Notes: generated by a model from the sequence alone, not told the origin. A stretch of DNA of 64,000 nt from Maricaulis sp965228215 (GCA_965228215.1 OZ245800.1:868001-932000), one strand, 5' to 3'; counted from the first letter of the stretch, positions 38,001-47,732 are shown. Numbers and translations are program-made.

Positions 38001-41000
38001 ATTATCGAAGTCCGTATCGGCCCAGCTGGCCCCTTCTCTAAGCGCCAAAATCTGGGTCTGCCAGGTCAGCCCATGCTCTTTAGGGTCGAAAATGCCCAAG
38101 GAGTCAGAGAAGGGCAGGTCAACATCCACGCCAATCTGAACATCGAGATCCAGAAGGTCGGTAACGCTGACATCGTCGTTGGTGGCGATCTCTTTCAGGA
38201 AGGCGATATCGAACTGGCCATCATGCTCGTCGCCGTCGATATCGTTGATACCGAACGCCAAGAGCGCCGGATCACCGCTGCCGTCGCCCGAGTTGAGAAG
38301 GACCTTTCCGTCGACCACCTCAAACTGGATCGGACCAAGGCCAAGAGAAAGATTAAGCCCCTCAGCCGCGCCGGCTTCGAAGGTAAAGGCGATGCCGGAG
38401 GTATCGGTATCAATGAAGATGCGCGGCGCGCCGCGATCAACCGCTTCAAACAAGGCTTCGCCGACGATGACTGCGCCGTCAACGCTCGCCTCTGAGCCGA
38501 AGCCCAATAGGCGCGCGCCGTTCGAACCACCACGTTCTTCAATCGACATTCGAAGCTCGGGCGATATGTCGATGCCCCGAACCTCGAACACTGTTGGATC
38601 ATACCCTGCCGCTGCAGCATAATTTGTGGCGCGAAGCGTGATTTGGCCGCCGTCTTCTGAGAAGGATAGCAGCTGGCCCAAATTAATCGTAACGCCCGGC
38701 AGAGCGCCGCCCTGCAATAAGCCGAGCTCACCGAAGGTGTTGAAGATCGCCTCGTTGATGGCCTCAATCAATCCGGCTTCGTCGCGCCCCGCCTGTGCCG
38801 CAACATCAACGGTCACCGAGCCGCCGATAACGGGGATTTCAAAGCTCTGGGCGGCGGCGAAATCGTCAATACCGCCGGGTTCCAACGAAACCACGAAAGG
38901 CACATTGGAATCTGCAGTGTCCGACCCGCCAACATCGCCGAATGACAGAACATTGCCGCCCAAAACGGCACGTGTGACCGTCAGCTGGACAAGCGCGGTG
39001 TTCAGCGCGGCTGTCAGCCCGGCGAGATCACGTCCAGCTTCGGCTTCAATTTCCAGAAGAATTTCTTCGTCGCCGAGCGCAATGACGAAACTGCCACCGG
39101 CTGCCGGGTCGACGCCCGCTTGAAGCTCGATCTCATGTACGCCGCCGACCTCGACTGACTCGATGCGGTCAGCTCCGAAGAAGACCTCAACGCCCTCATT
39201 GTCGAACACCTGCCCCTCGGTGTTTTCGAGCGTCACCTGACCGGTCTCAGGATCAAAACTCAGGACAAGCGCGTCGCCAAACGTATCCGATAGTGCAGTG
39301 TTTATCGCCGCAATCTGCTCTTCCAGCGTCAAGGAAGGATCGATTTTGAACCCAACTTGTTGGACGTCATTGGTCGCGAGATCTCGCACAGAGATGATGA
39401 CGTCATCACCACCATCAGACGCATTGAGAAGCCCGGACACGGTTGAAAGCTGATCAAGCAGTGTCGCGCCTGCCGCCAAGGTCGTCGGCGTCGCCAGAAC
39501 CGGCGATAGATCAATGCCGAAATTGAAGTCCAGCGACAGGTTCGGATCGAAAATCAGATCACCAGATCCGCTGACATCGACAAACCCGCTTACGAAATCG
39601 ACCAGTTGCTCCGGCAGGAAATCGCCGATTTGATCGGCGAGCAGCTGCACCAGGTCGAGCTGGAACGGCAGGCTCTCGTCAACGTCGTCCAGGAGCTGGA
39701 ACGAGAGCCCCATATTGAGCGTCTGAAGCTCGCCATCCCAGTTCAGTGTGACGGTGTCCTGACCGAATACGCTTTCGAGAAGGCCTTTGACTTCATCCAG
39801 CGCGCCTTGAGGGTTATTTCTGATTTCCTGCAGTTTTCCGAGGAAGTCCGTAGCGAAATCAAGCGAATCCAGAATCGAGAAATTCAGGATCGGGATTTCG
39901 GCTTCCAGGAACGGAAGCTGCTCACTCAGGCTGTCTGCCGCGATCTCGAGCAAGGTCGCGATGGCCGTGAGACTGTCGAGAATGTCGGCGCCATCCAGAT
40001 TGGTCAGTGCCGTTATGGAATCGAGTGCGTCCGGGTCAGCACCGATCAGCGCCCATTCGAGCGTTTCAATCGGATCGGTGAGATTGCCGATCGACAGGCT
40101 GATGCCGTCGATAATGCCCTCATTGATGCCGTCGATACCCGCCACGGAGACGTTGACGTCGCCCAGCTGGAGATACATCTGAGCGAGCGGGTTCTCGCCA
40201 TCATATTCGCCTGGATTAACGATCTGCAGACCATTCGCGTCAGCGATGACATCGCCGTTAGCGTCGAGCGCGCGCCCTTCGCCGTCCACGACGATTGCAC
40301 CGGCGAGATCAAGTTGACCCAGGATCGACGCCAACCCCTGCGACGGCAGGCTCAACAAAGCCGGGCCCGAGACCGCCAGGCTATCGCTCGCTAGCGCCAG
40401 CAAATTGTCGAAGGTGACCCGTGAGGAATAACCTGCGTCGGGATCCTGACCAACAAGGCCAATGGAGAACTCACCGGCCAGCGCCATGATATTCTGGCTG
40501 GCATCGTCAGCACCGATATCAACGGTCAGCAGGCCCAGATCCGCGGTACCTGTGATGCCGCTGGCTTCGGCCTCTACACTGGCTTCGAGACGGACATCGT
40601 CAAGGAAAAGAGCTTGGAGAATTGTATCCGCGAGATCATCGCCCAGCGCTTCTGCGCCTGACAATGTTGTCGGAGCGGACTCAGTCAGCAAGGCAGCGAC
40701 GGCCTTCAAGTCGAGACCAAGGCCGGCTGAGAGGCTGCCTTCGATGGAGGCAGAGATATCAGCGCTGACTGAAAGATTGGCCAGATCGCCGACGCCGAGC
40801 CCATCAAGGTCGAGTCGAACGCCATCGCCAGCGCCGACCTCGACGGCAGCTCCAATATCTGGCAGGCGGAAGATCAATTCACCCTGCTCAGACAATTCCA
40901 GCAATGCACCAGGCAGCACCGAACCGAGCTGCGAGGACACGAATTCCAGCAATTGGTCGAAGGTCGGAACCGCGAGGACATCTTCGAATGTCGGGACGAT

Positions 41001-44000
41001 TGAAATCGCGCGGTCTTCGCCATCCATCAGCGAGAAGCTGAGCTCACCGTTACCACCTATGGCGGCGGCCATGCCGATGCCGAGATCTGCCAGCGCCGTG
41101 TTGATGCTATCGGCAAGCTCCGTTGTGCTTGACCATCCACCATCTCGCTGGACACGCAGCTCTGTTTCGATCCCATCGATAACCAGCTGATAATTGATCT
41201 CGGTGACGCCCGTGAGAGCGGCAAGATCGATATCTCCAAGCGACGTGGTGGTGTTGCCTTCCTGTAGGCGCAACACCGTGTCTTCGTTCGTGCCGCTTTC
41301 GAACATGGTCAGCTGGCTCGCAAGCTGACCTGCGCCGAAGCCAATGCTTTGAAGCGAAATACTCTCGTCTACAGACCCGTCGGTCGCAACAGCGCTGCGG
41401 ATGCCAAAGGTCGAGCGTGATTTGGGATCGCCAGATCCATTTGTCGCGAGCGCCGCCGCGAGGGCGCCGGCAGCGACTTCAATATCTATATCGAATGGCG
41501 ACACGGCGGCATTCAACAGCCCCGCCAGAGCGTCGAGACGATCACCCAACGCGGCGCCAGTATCAACGACCGCTGTGCCTGCGATGGAAATTTGCAGCTG
41601 ATGCTCTACACCGTCTCCGTCGATCACCGACAGGTTCAACGCGGTGTATCCGGCCAACGCGTCGAGCTGGCCCTCTGTGACCGGGTCGCTGGTTTGGGAG
41701 TCGTTTCCGATGCTCAAATCGGGAGGGAAGACACCGGGCTCGAAGCCGAGAACGGACGCGTTATACGAAAGCTTGTCGAGAATCTGGTCGAAAACATCGC
41801 CGATCTGGTTGGTCAGGTCGGCGATATTGAGGCCGGTAAACGGGATCTCGAGGTTCAGCGCGCTATCGCGCAAAAACTCGATCACCAAACCCTGAACCGT
41901 GTCCAGGAAGGCCAGGATTTCATCACCCTCTATGGCCGCGAGCGCCTGAACCGACTGCTCCAGAGCAGACGCCACAGCATCCGGGAGGCCCAATTCCGAC
42001 GTGTCGACCTGAACACCAACATCCAGTGCATTTACAAATGCTGCGACCTTGTCGGGAGCCACGCTGTCATTGAGCACTGAGCCTAGCGTCACAAAGGCGC
42101 TGAGCGCACGATCCTCTCCACCGAAGTTCAGCGAGCCCTCAAGATTGAGGGACACAAAGCCATAGAAGGTATCGGCCTCAATCTCGGTGAATTCATCGCT
42201 GCCGGGCTCGGCGACAGACTGGATGACGTCAAACTCGAAATCGTCGGCGAAGACATCAACTGACGGCACGCCGCCCAAGGTTACCGCGGCACCCAGGTTT
42301 GCGTTCTCTCCAAGCGAGAGCCCCAGGCGATATGTCAGAAACTCTAGTTCGCTGGCGCTGAATTCCAGCATGCCAAGGCGCAGGCTGATCTCTTCAGGCA
42401 GCGGCGCGTTGCCTCCCAGCTCGATCAGCGGCGCAAGGTCAAAATCGGAGATGTTAAATCCGATGCGTTCAATGCCGGTTGGGCCGCCGGTCTCCACAAT
42501 TGTGGAGAGCACAAAGCTGAACGCCTCTTCGCCGCCGCTCGTGCTGATAAGTGAATCCAGAAAACCGAGACCAGGAATCCGCCCGTTCAACGTATCAGCA
42601 AAATCGGTGACAACTTCTGGCATCAGGACCGAAACCTGAACGCCGCCTCCCGTCACTTCGAAATCGATCAGGGTTTCACCACCCATCACGATATCGTCGA
42701 ATTCAACGGAGAAGCCTCCGCCGGTCAGCTGACCGGCAAACGCGTCGGCCGCGAATGCCAGAGCATCATCCAGCGAGACGCTGCCCAAGGCCTCACCGCC
42801 GAGCAGCGTCTCGAGATCGTCGATCAACGTGCCGTCTACGAAGTTCGCGATGGTGAAAACGCTGGTGATTTCAGCGGCGTCCAGGCCGCCGGTGAAGCCG
42901 CCGCCATTCGCGGTTTCGAGACTGGAATTGATCGTGGTTGCCAGATCAGACGCGAAGTCGCCATCAATCAGGTCAATGATCGCGTCAAAAACCGTATCGC
43001 GCACGGATTCGAACGCAGCCTCCAGTCGAGCCACGGCCTCGGCAATCGGGTCCAGTCCCCCATCAACCGTTGTGCCCAAGGCTTCAAGGAGGGTTGAGAC
43101 GGTCTGAGCTGCTGTTTCGAAGTCTGCCAGCAAGCCTTCAATGACCGTGAATTGTTCTGAAAAGGCTTGCACGAGCCCAGACAGCGCCGCCGCAGCATCT
43201 GTTGCCGCAGACAGGTCCCAATCCAGGCCAGCCGACGCTGCCATCGCCGCGGGTGCAGCCTCGGCCTTTGCGACTGCCGCAAATTCACCCGGCAGAGGGG
43301 TATCAAGTGCAAATAAGTATGGGCCGACCGGCTCTGGCGTGACAGGGAGTGGTGAAACAACCGGCAGCCCTAAGCCGAGATCGCCCGACACCACGCCCAG
43401 GAAGTTTGTCTGAGCAATATTGTTTGACACGTACGCAGGCAGGGTCACGCCATCAATCGCAACCGGCTGAACGGACCATCCAACACCAGAGGCCTGCAGC
43501 GGAATGGTCGAAGCATTCTGCGACGTGGCACCCGGTTCAAAAACGATCTGATCAGCAGCCTTCGAAGCCGGCTCGGACAGCGCGGTTGTACCCACGGGGA
43601 TCTGGCCCACCAAGCCGAGGAAATCCGTCTGAGCAATAATTTCGGATACGACCGGAGGTGGGGTCGAAACCACCTGCGATGCCTCACCCGGTTCAGAAAC
43701 GATCCGATCAAAAGACTTCGAACCTGGCTCAGAGCGCTCGCCTGCGACAGGGGCCGCAGCAAGAGTCGTGGCAGGGACATCCAGAAACTCTGGGATCGAC
43801 CAGTCCAGACGGCCACGAGCCAGCGGCTCGGTCATCGCGGCTGATGCCACGGGAATCTGATCCACAACGCCCAGGAAGTCCGTCTGAGCAATAATTTCGG
43901 ACCCGACCGCAGGCGGGGTCACGCCATCGATAACAATCGGCTGAACGGACCATCCGGCGCCAGAGACATCCAACGGCGGGGTCGAAGCAATCTGCGACGC

Positions 44001-47000
44001 CTCACCCGGTTCAAAAACGATCCGATCAGAAGCCTTCGCAGTGGGTTCAGACAGGTCAGCTGATACCAGCGGAATCCGATCCACCACGCCCAGAAAATCT
44101 GTCTGCGCAATGTTGACGGACATGACTGGAGGCGGCGTCACGCCATCGATAACAACCGGCTGAACGGACCATCCGGCGCCAGAGACATCCAACGGCGGGG
44201 TCGAAGCAATCTGCGACGCCTCACCTGGTTCAGAAACGATCCGATCAAAAGACTTAGAATTTGGCTCCGAGCGCTCGTGCGCGACAGGCATCGCCGCCAG
44301 CGTTACGGCCGGGACATCCAGAAACTCAGGAATCGACCAGTCTAGACGGCCGCTAGCCTGAGGCTCGGACATGGCAGTTGATGCCATGGGGATCTGGCCC
44401 ACCACGCCCAGGAAGTCCGTCTGCGCAATGAATTCGGATACGACCGGAGGCGCGGTCGACGCCAACCGCGACGCATCACCCGGTTCACAAACGATCCGAT
44501 CAAAAGACTTCGACGCTGGTTCAGAGCGCTCGCCTGCTACAGGGGTCGCAGCCAGTGTTCCGATGGGGTCATCCAGAACCTCAGGAATCGACCAGCCAAG
44601 CCGACCTCGAGCCAGGGGCTCGGATAGAGCGTCTGATGCAATGGGGGTCTGACCCATCCAGCCCAGGAAGTCTGTTTGACCAATATTGTCCGACACAACC
44701 GGAGGCGGGGTCAGACCATCGATAACGACCGGCCCAACGGACCAGCCAGCGCCCGAAGCATCCAGCGGACGAGTTGAAGCAACATGCGACACATCACCGG
44801 GCTCAGAGACTGACAGATCAAAAGACTTCGACCCTGAATCAGAGCCTTGCTCCGCGACAGGGATCGCGGCCGGCGGCCCCGGCGGGACATTCAAAAACTC
44901 AGGGACCGACCAGTCCAGCTGGCCGCGAGCCAGCGGCTCGGACAGGGCGGACGATGCCAGGGGGATCCGATCTACCACGCCCAGGAAGTCTGTCTGCGCA
45001 ATGTTGATGAACCCGACCGGAGGTGGGGTCAATTCATCGACAACAACGGGCTGACCGGACCATTCGGTGCGAGAGGCGTCCAGCCGAAGGGTCGCAGCGA
45101 CTGGCGACGCGTCACCCGGTTCGCAAACGATCCGATCCGAATCCTTTGAAGTTGGCTCAGCGCGCTCGTGTGCGACAGGGATCGCAGCCAGCGTCGCGAC
45201 AGGGACATCCAGAAACTCAGGGATCGACCAATCCAGCTGGCCGTGAGCCAGGGGCTCGGACATGGCAACTGATACATAGGGAATCTGACCCACCACTCCG
45301 AGGAAATCTGTCTGAGCAATGCTCACGGACAAGGCCGGTGGCGGGCTCACGCCCTCGATAACAAGCGGCTGAACAGACCACCCAGCGCCAGAGACATTCA
45401 AGGGTAGGTTCGAAGCAATCTGTGACGCATCAGCCGGTTCAAAAACGGTCCGGTCAACAACCTTCGAAGCCGGCTCGGATAGGGCGGCTGATGCCGCGGG
45501 AATCTGACCCACCACGCCCAGGAAATCTGTCTGCGCAATGTTGACGGACATGACTGGAGGCTGGCTCGCACCATCAATAGCAACCGACTCAACGGACCAT
45601 CCGGCGCCCGAGGCAGCAAACGGACGGGTCGACGCGACGCGCGCCGCGTCACCGGGTTCGCAAACAATCCGATCAGCAGCCTTCGAAGCCGGCTCGGAGC
45701 GCGTGTCGGGGACAGGGATCGCAGCCTGTGTCGCTCCCGGGACATCGAGAATCTCAGGAATCGACCAGTCCAGACGGCCGCTAGCCAGGGGCTCCGAAAG
45801 AGCCGCTGAAACCAGTGGAATCTGATCCACCACGCCTAGGAAATCTGTCTGAGCGATATGGTTTGGCCCAGGCGGAGGCGGGGTCAGACCATCAATGACA
45901 ACCGGCCGATCGGACCATCCGGCACCAGAAACATCCAACGGAAGGGTCGAAGCCACCTGCGACGCGTCACCCGGTTCAAAAACGGTCCGGTCAGCGGCCT
46001 TCGATGCCGGCTCGGAGCCTGTGTCTGCGAGAGGTATCGCAGCCAGTGTCGCGACAGGGGCATCCAGAAACTCAGGGATCGACCAATCCAGCTGGCCGCG
46101 TGCCAGCGGCTCGGACAGGGCAGACGTTGCCACCGGAATCTGACCCACCACGCCCCGAAAGTCCGTCTGAGCAATGTAGTTTGACCCAAGCGGAGGCGGG
46201 GTCTCGCCAGCGACAACGACCGGCTGACCGGACCATGCGGCGCCCGAGGCACCCAACGGAAGAGTCGCAGCCACCTGCGACGCGTCACCCGGTTCAAAAA
46301 CGATCCGATCCGAAGCCTTTGAAAGCGGCTCAAACACAGCAGCTGATGCCAGGGGAATCTGACCCACCACGCCCAGGAAATCTGTCTGAGCAATATTGAC
46401 GGACAAGGCCGGCCGTTGGCTCACGCCATCGAAAGCAAGCGGCTGAACGGACCATCCAGCGCCAGCGGCATCCAATGGCAGGGTCGAAGCGATCGGCGAC
46501 GCATCGAGTGGCTCGCAAACGATTCGATCAAAAGCCTTCGAAGCCGGCTCGGCTAGAGCAGCTGGCACCAGAGGAATCGGACCCACCACGCCGAGGAAGT
46601 CTGTCTGAGCGACATTTGCAGACAAGGCCTGAGGCGGCGGGGTCAGACCATCAATCACGACCGGCTGAGCGGACCATTCAGCGCCAACGACATCTAACGG
46701 TAGGGTCGAAACGATCGGCGACGCGTCACCCGGTTCAAAAACGATCCGGTCTGGAGCCTTCGAAACCGGCTCGGACAGGGCAGCTGGTTCCAGAGGAATC
46801 TGACCCACAACGCCCAGGAAATCTGTCTGCGCAATGTTCACGGACATGACCGGCGGCGGGGTCACGCCATCGATCACGACCGGCTGAACAGACCAGGCGG
46901 CGCCTGAAGTATCCAACGGGAGGGTCGAAGGGACATGCGACGCATCACCCGCTTCGCAAACGGTCCGGTCTAACGCCTTCGAAGCCGGCTCGGAGCCCGC

Positions 47001-47627
47001 TTCTGCATCAGGGATCGCAGCCAGCGCTGCGGCCGGGACATCAAGAAACTCAGGGATCGACCAATCCAGCTGGCCTCGAGCCAGCGGTTCGGACATGGGG
47101 GTCGATGCCATGGGAATCTGGTCAACCACGCCCAGGAAATCTGTCTGAGCGATATTGTTTGAACCGACCAGCGGCGGGGTCACGCCATCGATAACAACCG
47201 GTTGTACAGACCATGCAGCCGTGGACGCAGCCGCAGGCCCCGGATCAGGAACGAATGACGCCGGGAAAGCGTTTGGCCCGGACTTGGAGCTGCCCGGCTC
47301 GGCAATCTCCGCAAACTCAGCAACGAGCACGTCACGCATCCCGTGGAAGGCTGACTGGACTCGCTCGGCCGCAGATACAACCCCATCCAGACGTTGGGGT
47401 GCTGACCAAGGATCGGCCTTCGCAAAATGTGCCTCGTTCTCTGGCAGTTGACCATCGAGGTCTTCGGGAGCCTGGTATTGATCGAAAAAGGTCTGAGTGA
47501 CACCGGCGAGGGTACTCGAAAGCGCCGTCGTAGACGCGAGCTCCCACTCCAGATTGGCATCCATCATAATGCGCGGCTCTAACAAAACCGGCGCTTGAAC
47601 CGACGCACTTGCGCTACGAACAGACAT
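32052..47627 (-). CDS. Giant LEPRxLL/RTX repeat surface protein (5191 aa)
   Basis: 5191 residues, the largest gene in the window; the ATG at 47627 has GGGGGG upstream. Residues 16-24 (LEPRIMMDA) are the LEPRxLL motif found near the start of very large surface proteins; there is no Sec signal. Residues about 160-1430 hold 15 copies of a unit with the core IAQTDFLGVVxQIP. A long beta-rich middle part (about 1430-4000) has Asp/Asn-rich DxDxD-like strands. About 4010-5020 contain RTX-type calcium-binding nonapeptides (for example GGSGDDRLFG, GGLGNDLMTGG, GGRGDDIMLGG). The last 100 residues are helical, as in type 1 secretion signals. It is presumably exported without Sec through adaptor and TolC proteins encoded in the same transcript, folding outside on calcium. 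Adhesin or S-layer-like functions are plausible. Confidence 0.9.
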   Translation of the reverse strand: MSVRSASASVQAPVLLEPRIMMDANLEWELASTTALSSTLAGVTQTFFDQYQAPEDLDGQLPENEAHFAKADPWSAPQRLDGVVSAAERVQSAFHGMRDVLVAEFAEIAEPGSSKSGPNAFPASFVPDPGPAAASTAAWSVQPVVIDGVTPPLVGSNNIAQTDFLGVVDQIPMASTPMSEPLARGQLDWSIPEFLDVPAAALAAIPDAEAGSEPASKALDRTVCEAGDASHVPSTLPLDTSGAAWSVQPVVIDGVTPPPVMSVNIAQTDFLGVVGQIPLEPAALSEPVSKAPDRIVFEPGDASPIVSTLPLDVVGAEWSAQPVVIDGLTPPPQALSANVAQTDFLGVVGPIPLVPAALAEPASKAFDRIVCEPLDASPIASTLPLDAAGAGWSVQPLAFDGVSQRPALSVNIAQTDFLGVVGQIPLASAAVFEPLSKASDRIVFEPGDASQVAATLPLGASGAAWSGQPVVVAGETPPPLGSNYIAQTDFRGVVGQIPVATSALSEPLARGQLDWSIPEFLDAPVATLAAIPLADTGSEPASKAADRTVFEPGDASQVASTLPLDVSGAGWSDRPVVIDGLTPPPPGPNHIAQTDFLGVVDQIPLVSAALSEPLASGRLDWSIPEILDVPGATQAAIPVPDTRSEPASKAADRIVCEPGDAARVASTRPFAASGAGWSVESVAIDGASQPPVMSVNIAQTDFLGVVGQIPAASAALSEPASKVVDRTVFEPADASQIASNLPLNVSGAGWSVQPLVIEGVSPPPALSVSIAQTDFLGVVGQIPYVSVAMSEPLAHGQLDWSIPEFLDVPVATLAAIPVAHERAEPTSKDSDRIVCEPGDASPVAATLRLDASRTEWSGQPVVVDELTPPPVGFINIAQTDFLGVVDRIPLASSALSEPLARGQLDWSVPEFLNVPPGPPAAIPVAEQGSDSGSKSFDLSVSEPGDVSHVASTRPLDASGAGWSVGPVVIDGLTPPPVVSDNIGQTDFLGWMGQTPIASDALSEPLARGRLGWSIPEVLDDPIGTLAATPVAGERSEPASKSFDRIVCEPGDASRLASTAPPVVSEFIAQTDFLGVVGQIPMASTAMSEPQASGRLDWSIPEFLDVPAVTLAAMPVAHERSEPNSKSFDRIVSEPGEASQIASTPPLDVSGAGWSVQPVVIDGVTPPPVMSVNIAQTDFLGVVDRIPLVSADLSEPTAKASDRIVFEPGEASQIASTPPLDVSGAGWSVQPIVIDGVTPPAVGSEIIAQTDFLGVVDQIPVASAAMTEPLARGRLDWSIPEFLDVPATTLAAAPVAGERSEPGSKSFDRIVSEPGEASQVVSTPPPVVSEIIAQTDFLGLVGQIPVGTTALSEPASKAADQIVFEPGATSQNASTIPLQASGVGWSVQPVAIDGVTLPAYVSNNIAQTNFLGVVSGDLGLGLPVVSPLPVTPEPVGPYLFALDTPLPGEFAAVAKAEAAPAAMAASAGLDWDLSAATDAAAALSGLVQAFSEQFTVIEGLLADFETAAQTVSTLLEALGTTVDGGLDPIAEAVARLEAAFESVRDTVFDAIIDLIDGDFASDLATTINSSLETANGGGFTGGLDAAEITSVFTIANFVDGTLIDDLETLLGGEALGSVSLDDALAFAADAFAGQLTGGGFSVEFDDIVMGGETLIDFEVTGGGVQVSVLMPEVVTDFADTLNGRIPGLGFLDSLISTSGGEEAFSFVLSTIVETGGPTGIERIGFNISDFDLAPLIELGGNAPLPEEISLRLGMLEFSASELEFLTYRLGLSLGENANLGAAVTLGGVPSVDVFADDFEFDVIQSVAEPGSDEFTEIEADTFYGFVSLNLEGSLNFGGEDRALSAFVTLGSVLNDSVAPDKVAAFVNALDVGVQVDTSELGLPDAVASALEQSVQALAAIEGDEILAFLDTVQGLVIEFLRDSALNLEIPFTGLNIADLTNQIGDVFDQILDKLSYNASVLGFEPGVFPPDLSIGNDSQTSDPVTEGQLDALAGYTALNLSVIDGDGVEHQLQISIAGTAVVDTGAALGDRLDALAGLLNAAVSPFDIDIEVAAGALAAALATNGSGDPKSRSTFGIRSAVATDGSVDESISLQSIGFGAGQLASQLTMFESGTNEDTVLRLQEGNTTTSLGDIDLAALTGVTEINYQLVIDGIETELRVQRDGGWSSTTELADSINTALADLGIGMAAAIGGNGELSFSLMDGEDRAISIVPTFEDVLAVPTFDQLLEFVSSQLGSVLPGALLELSEQGELIFRLPDIGAAVEVGAGDGVRLDLDGLGVGDLANLSVSADISASIEGSLSAGLGLDLKAVAALLTESAPTTLSGAEALGDDLADTILQALFLDDVRLEASVEAEASGITGTADLGLLTVDIGADDASQNIMALAGEFSIGLVGQDPDAGYSSRVTFDNLLALASDSLAVSGPALLSLPSQGLASILGQLDLAGAIVVDGEGRALDANGDVIADANGLQIVNPGEYDGENPLAQMYLQLGDVNVSVAGIDGINEGIIDGISLSIGNLTDPIETLEWALIGADPDALDSITALTNLDGADILDSLTAIATLLEIAADSLSEQLPFLEAEIPILNFSILDSLDFATDFLGKLQEIRNNPQGALDEVKGLLESVFGQDTVTLNWDGELQTLNMGLSFQLLDDVDESLPFQLDLVQLLADQIGDFLPEQLVDFVSGFVDVSGSGDLIFDPNLSLDFNFGIDLSPVLATPTTLAAGATLLDQLSTVSGLLNASDGGDDVIISVRDLATNDVQQVGFKIDPSLTLEEQIAAINTALSDTFGDALVLSFDPETGQVTLENTEGQVFDNEGVEVFFGADRIESVEVGGVHEIELQAGVDPAAGGSFVIALGDEEILLEIEAEAGRDLAGLTAALNTALVQLTVTRAVLGGNVLSFGDVGGSDTADSNVPFVVSLEPGGIDDFAAAQSFEIPVIGGSVTVDVAAQAGRDEAGLIEAINEAIFNTFGELGLLQGGALPGVTINLGQLLSFSEDGGQITLRATNYAAAAGYDPTVFEVRGIDISPELRMSIEERGGSNGARLLGFGSEASVDGAVIVGEALFEAVDRGAPRIFIDTDTSGIAFTFEAGAAEGLNLSLGLGPIQFEVVDGKVLLNSGDGSGDPALLAFGINDIDGDEHDGQFDIAFLKEIATNDDVSVTDLLDLDVQIGVDVDLPFSDSLGIFDPKEHGLTWQTQILALREGASWADTDFDNLSATWDGELPSLFDGNGIDLEKFDLRLPDLGDFLSNINVLELLNDPRLVLGGINDIFGEVNDFFTDFMDDINLPIIGDSLSVGLSFFDDVINSVIQPALEWANTPLPDGSLPTTVDLLTGFLNDQLNTVFGTDGEEYIQAYLDTSGSTGESYIYGALNFSGTLFSEMLDIDFDFGIPGFNIEVDEGSEILLELDYTVNIGFGFDRNGFFLLNDVDRPEVEIEFLVDAGTFSGSMSVLNLLGLSAQAVTLDDDGNIIGEARTEGGTAQLTAFLSANLYGESGLELTGPSESASQETSGGALARDFSNITPIDADGELLTYERVVYLSQLNFSELVEFDFGADVDVNIGFVGNVLNPFTGGAVEIGGFQVLPDVLAEVVLDASYTLQDGLVVDQLGINNVRIDASQLYDALIRPLVDPILSFVQPLLEVIDVIFQPPLGLLKDLAVDLIASWFPIIRLADNVAEVANSIAQFVVDLADAGGMVQFGSFDFTEYAPGMISGETQLSGIDITEVDRGGFLTASQKPDLGTFGDITRGFSVDIPLIKDPFSAISMLLGDFSGVDLVRARYTLFNIDTADFDFTAQLLDTIDIPDWAKDAIQDIVDRGVGFQNSIDGYGVTKFEIGYDLSGIQNFINSFDPFRLLDGVFIEASPGSLVDLDIEFTMIASAIATGIEGGGSVDFEFNINDPNDDGKLRLSELLDVIVAMVQMGVVLPQAQVAFLTEGSIQFGVSAEAWFGPFDETLFEYEIPEFELELYRPGPTLVSAFDGTAAGILSIQGLLNLLGAGGGEDNSTQILNFGARIISSNSSLETDGDDHLIMGTADNTFAVSMTNAEGNLSGEIDSSAGAIVIPAGEGDNVIDMSNFADADSDRVTITYTGAGSDTIMLPLGGINVVFAGDGDDIITAPEGAQGTYVIFAEGGADNIDIPGGNVIVLSGKDYGMRDVFLTEFAEGGVSSERVLELLGINADGTVNAAAEGFYDVGLDAPVNLAGLITSYTEISQNKADRDVETVTVGSGNHVILTGKGDDIIRGDLDGSGDVTVLSGAGDDDIEIGGAKVLIEGGAGSDIIKVNGQDVEVWGWGKAAGSSGAIGNTSEIDALARKDGADILIGGSGDDRLFGQIGSDIIEGNLGSDTLNGGLGNDLMTGGTFNIALNDSAIDIRSLNLDVPAPGTLRIEILDIADGDDTMDGGRGDDIMLGGGGMDTLRGEAGRDILVGDYASIITSGTLVARQFTSQFESSNNQGSDTLDGGAMDDLLVGGGNGGGVEVLTDLLGDNVLLGDFGRIEGGDILETQSLIESINNSKGGADQLTTGRGDDVLIGGEGGDTLNAGLGVDILFGDNALMDWAGFTFTGLALSTDGDDIITVGEDSPGAGDPPSPIDQNDLVFGGLGDDVVTAGVGGLTMIGDSGVMTLRESALRALSDYDHPGNSPSAERLADAETDWFQFDIMVQEAATTADTRDGNDQVTVAGGVNMIALGGGDDSASLLDGLNFVLGDDGVMNTTPNEAADAIIYDLVSTDMAAASGKDVFTAGDGDNVVIGGDQGDRFDMGDGFNLILGDRGVFKSSSAEAEGILTSDSSLIGGDDVINTGAGNAMIIAGQGDDVISVGAGDDVAVGDDAEMVHTHMWEILSLTTMHHAQGGDDSFTAEGTRGDNIMMGQTGDDTVIGGLDDDMAVGDNADVLFQPFAERFAGQSALDRFIRFESLRPDVDGDDVLRGNAGTDYLIGGFGDEELFGGDGQDFLIGDTAIIERVFTADGSGVFGELWIDTNFAYVTGGYDEIHGEDGFDVMIGNLGPDLFFGNTADDAIFSDGFAGYFTTEFDALQFGQDTPHWSLVQVNFAGPAAIDVVSRAQSSASIGMTLDRVVDGSGDVLDFEHPSLRPEIMFERGPSLTLETGYLGEIMDYVTSDILMSAIAELMAMGLDGDALRAAIEAAISAHLSQSLQLDFATEAYLLERLMAIIEDRLELNVGAAMSSMNSNTAVLVAAE
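32590..35590 (-). repeat. RTX calcium-binding repeat region in the giant gene
   Basis: Dozens of nonapeptides of the form GGxGxDxux (u is large/hydrophobic) lie in blocks separated by longer loops. They form parallel beta rolls on calcium binding in known RTX proteins, consistent with secretion in unfolded form. Confidence 0.85.
43390..47160 (-). repeat. Fifteen tandem coding repeats in the giant gene
   Basis: The core IAQTDFLGVV occurs 15 times with small variants (for example RGVV, GWMG, GLVG). Spacing is about 222 or 318 bases, with a few near 250, so a short unit of about 74 residues and a long one of about 106 alternate. The long unit contains an insert of the type LARGQLDWSIPEFLDVP. 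The high identity and whole-codon period show recent duplication. Confidence 0.9.
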
Positions 47628-47732
47628 CTGGCGCCCCCCAATTCCCGACGACGAAACTCCTTATGCTCCGCCGCGAGACAAACTCACTGACACCGACCAC
47701 GTCAGACTTGACGACATCCCAGTTCGCGCCCA

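Noticed and set aside
43390..47160. CRISPR-like regular repeats
   Set aside because: Units are long, whole-codon, uninterrupted by unique spacers and lie inside one open frame, so they are coding tandem repeats.
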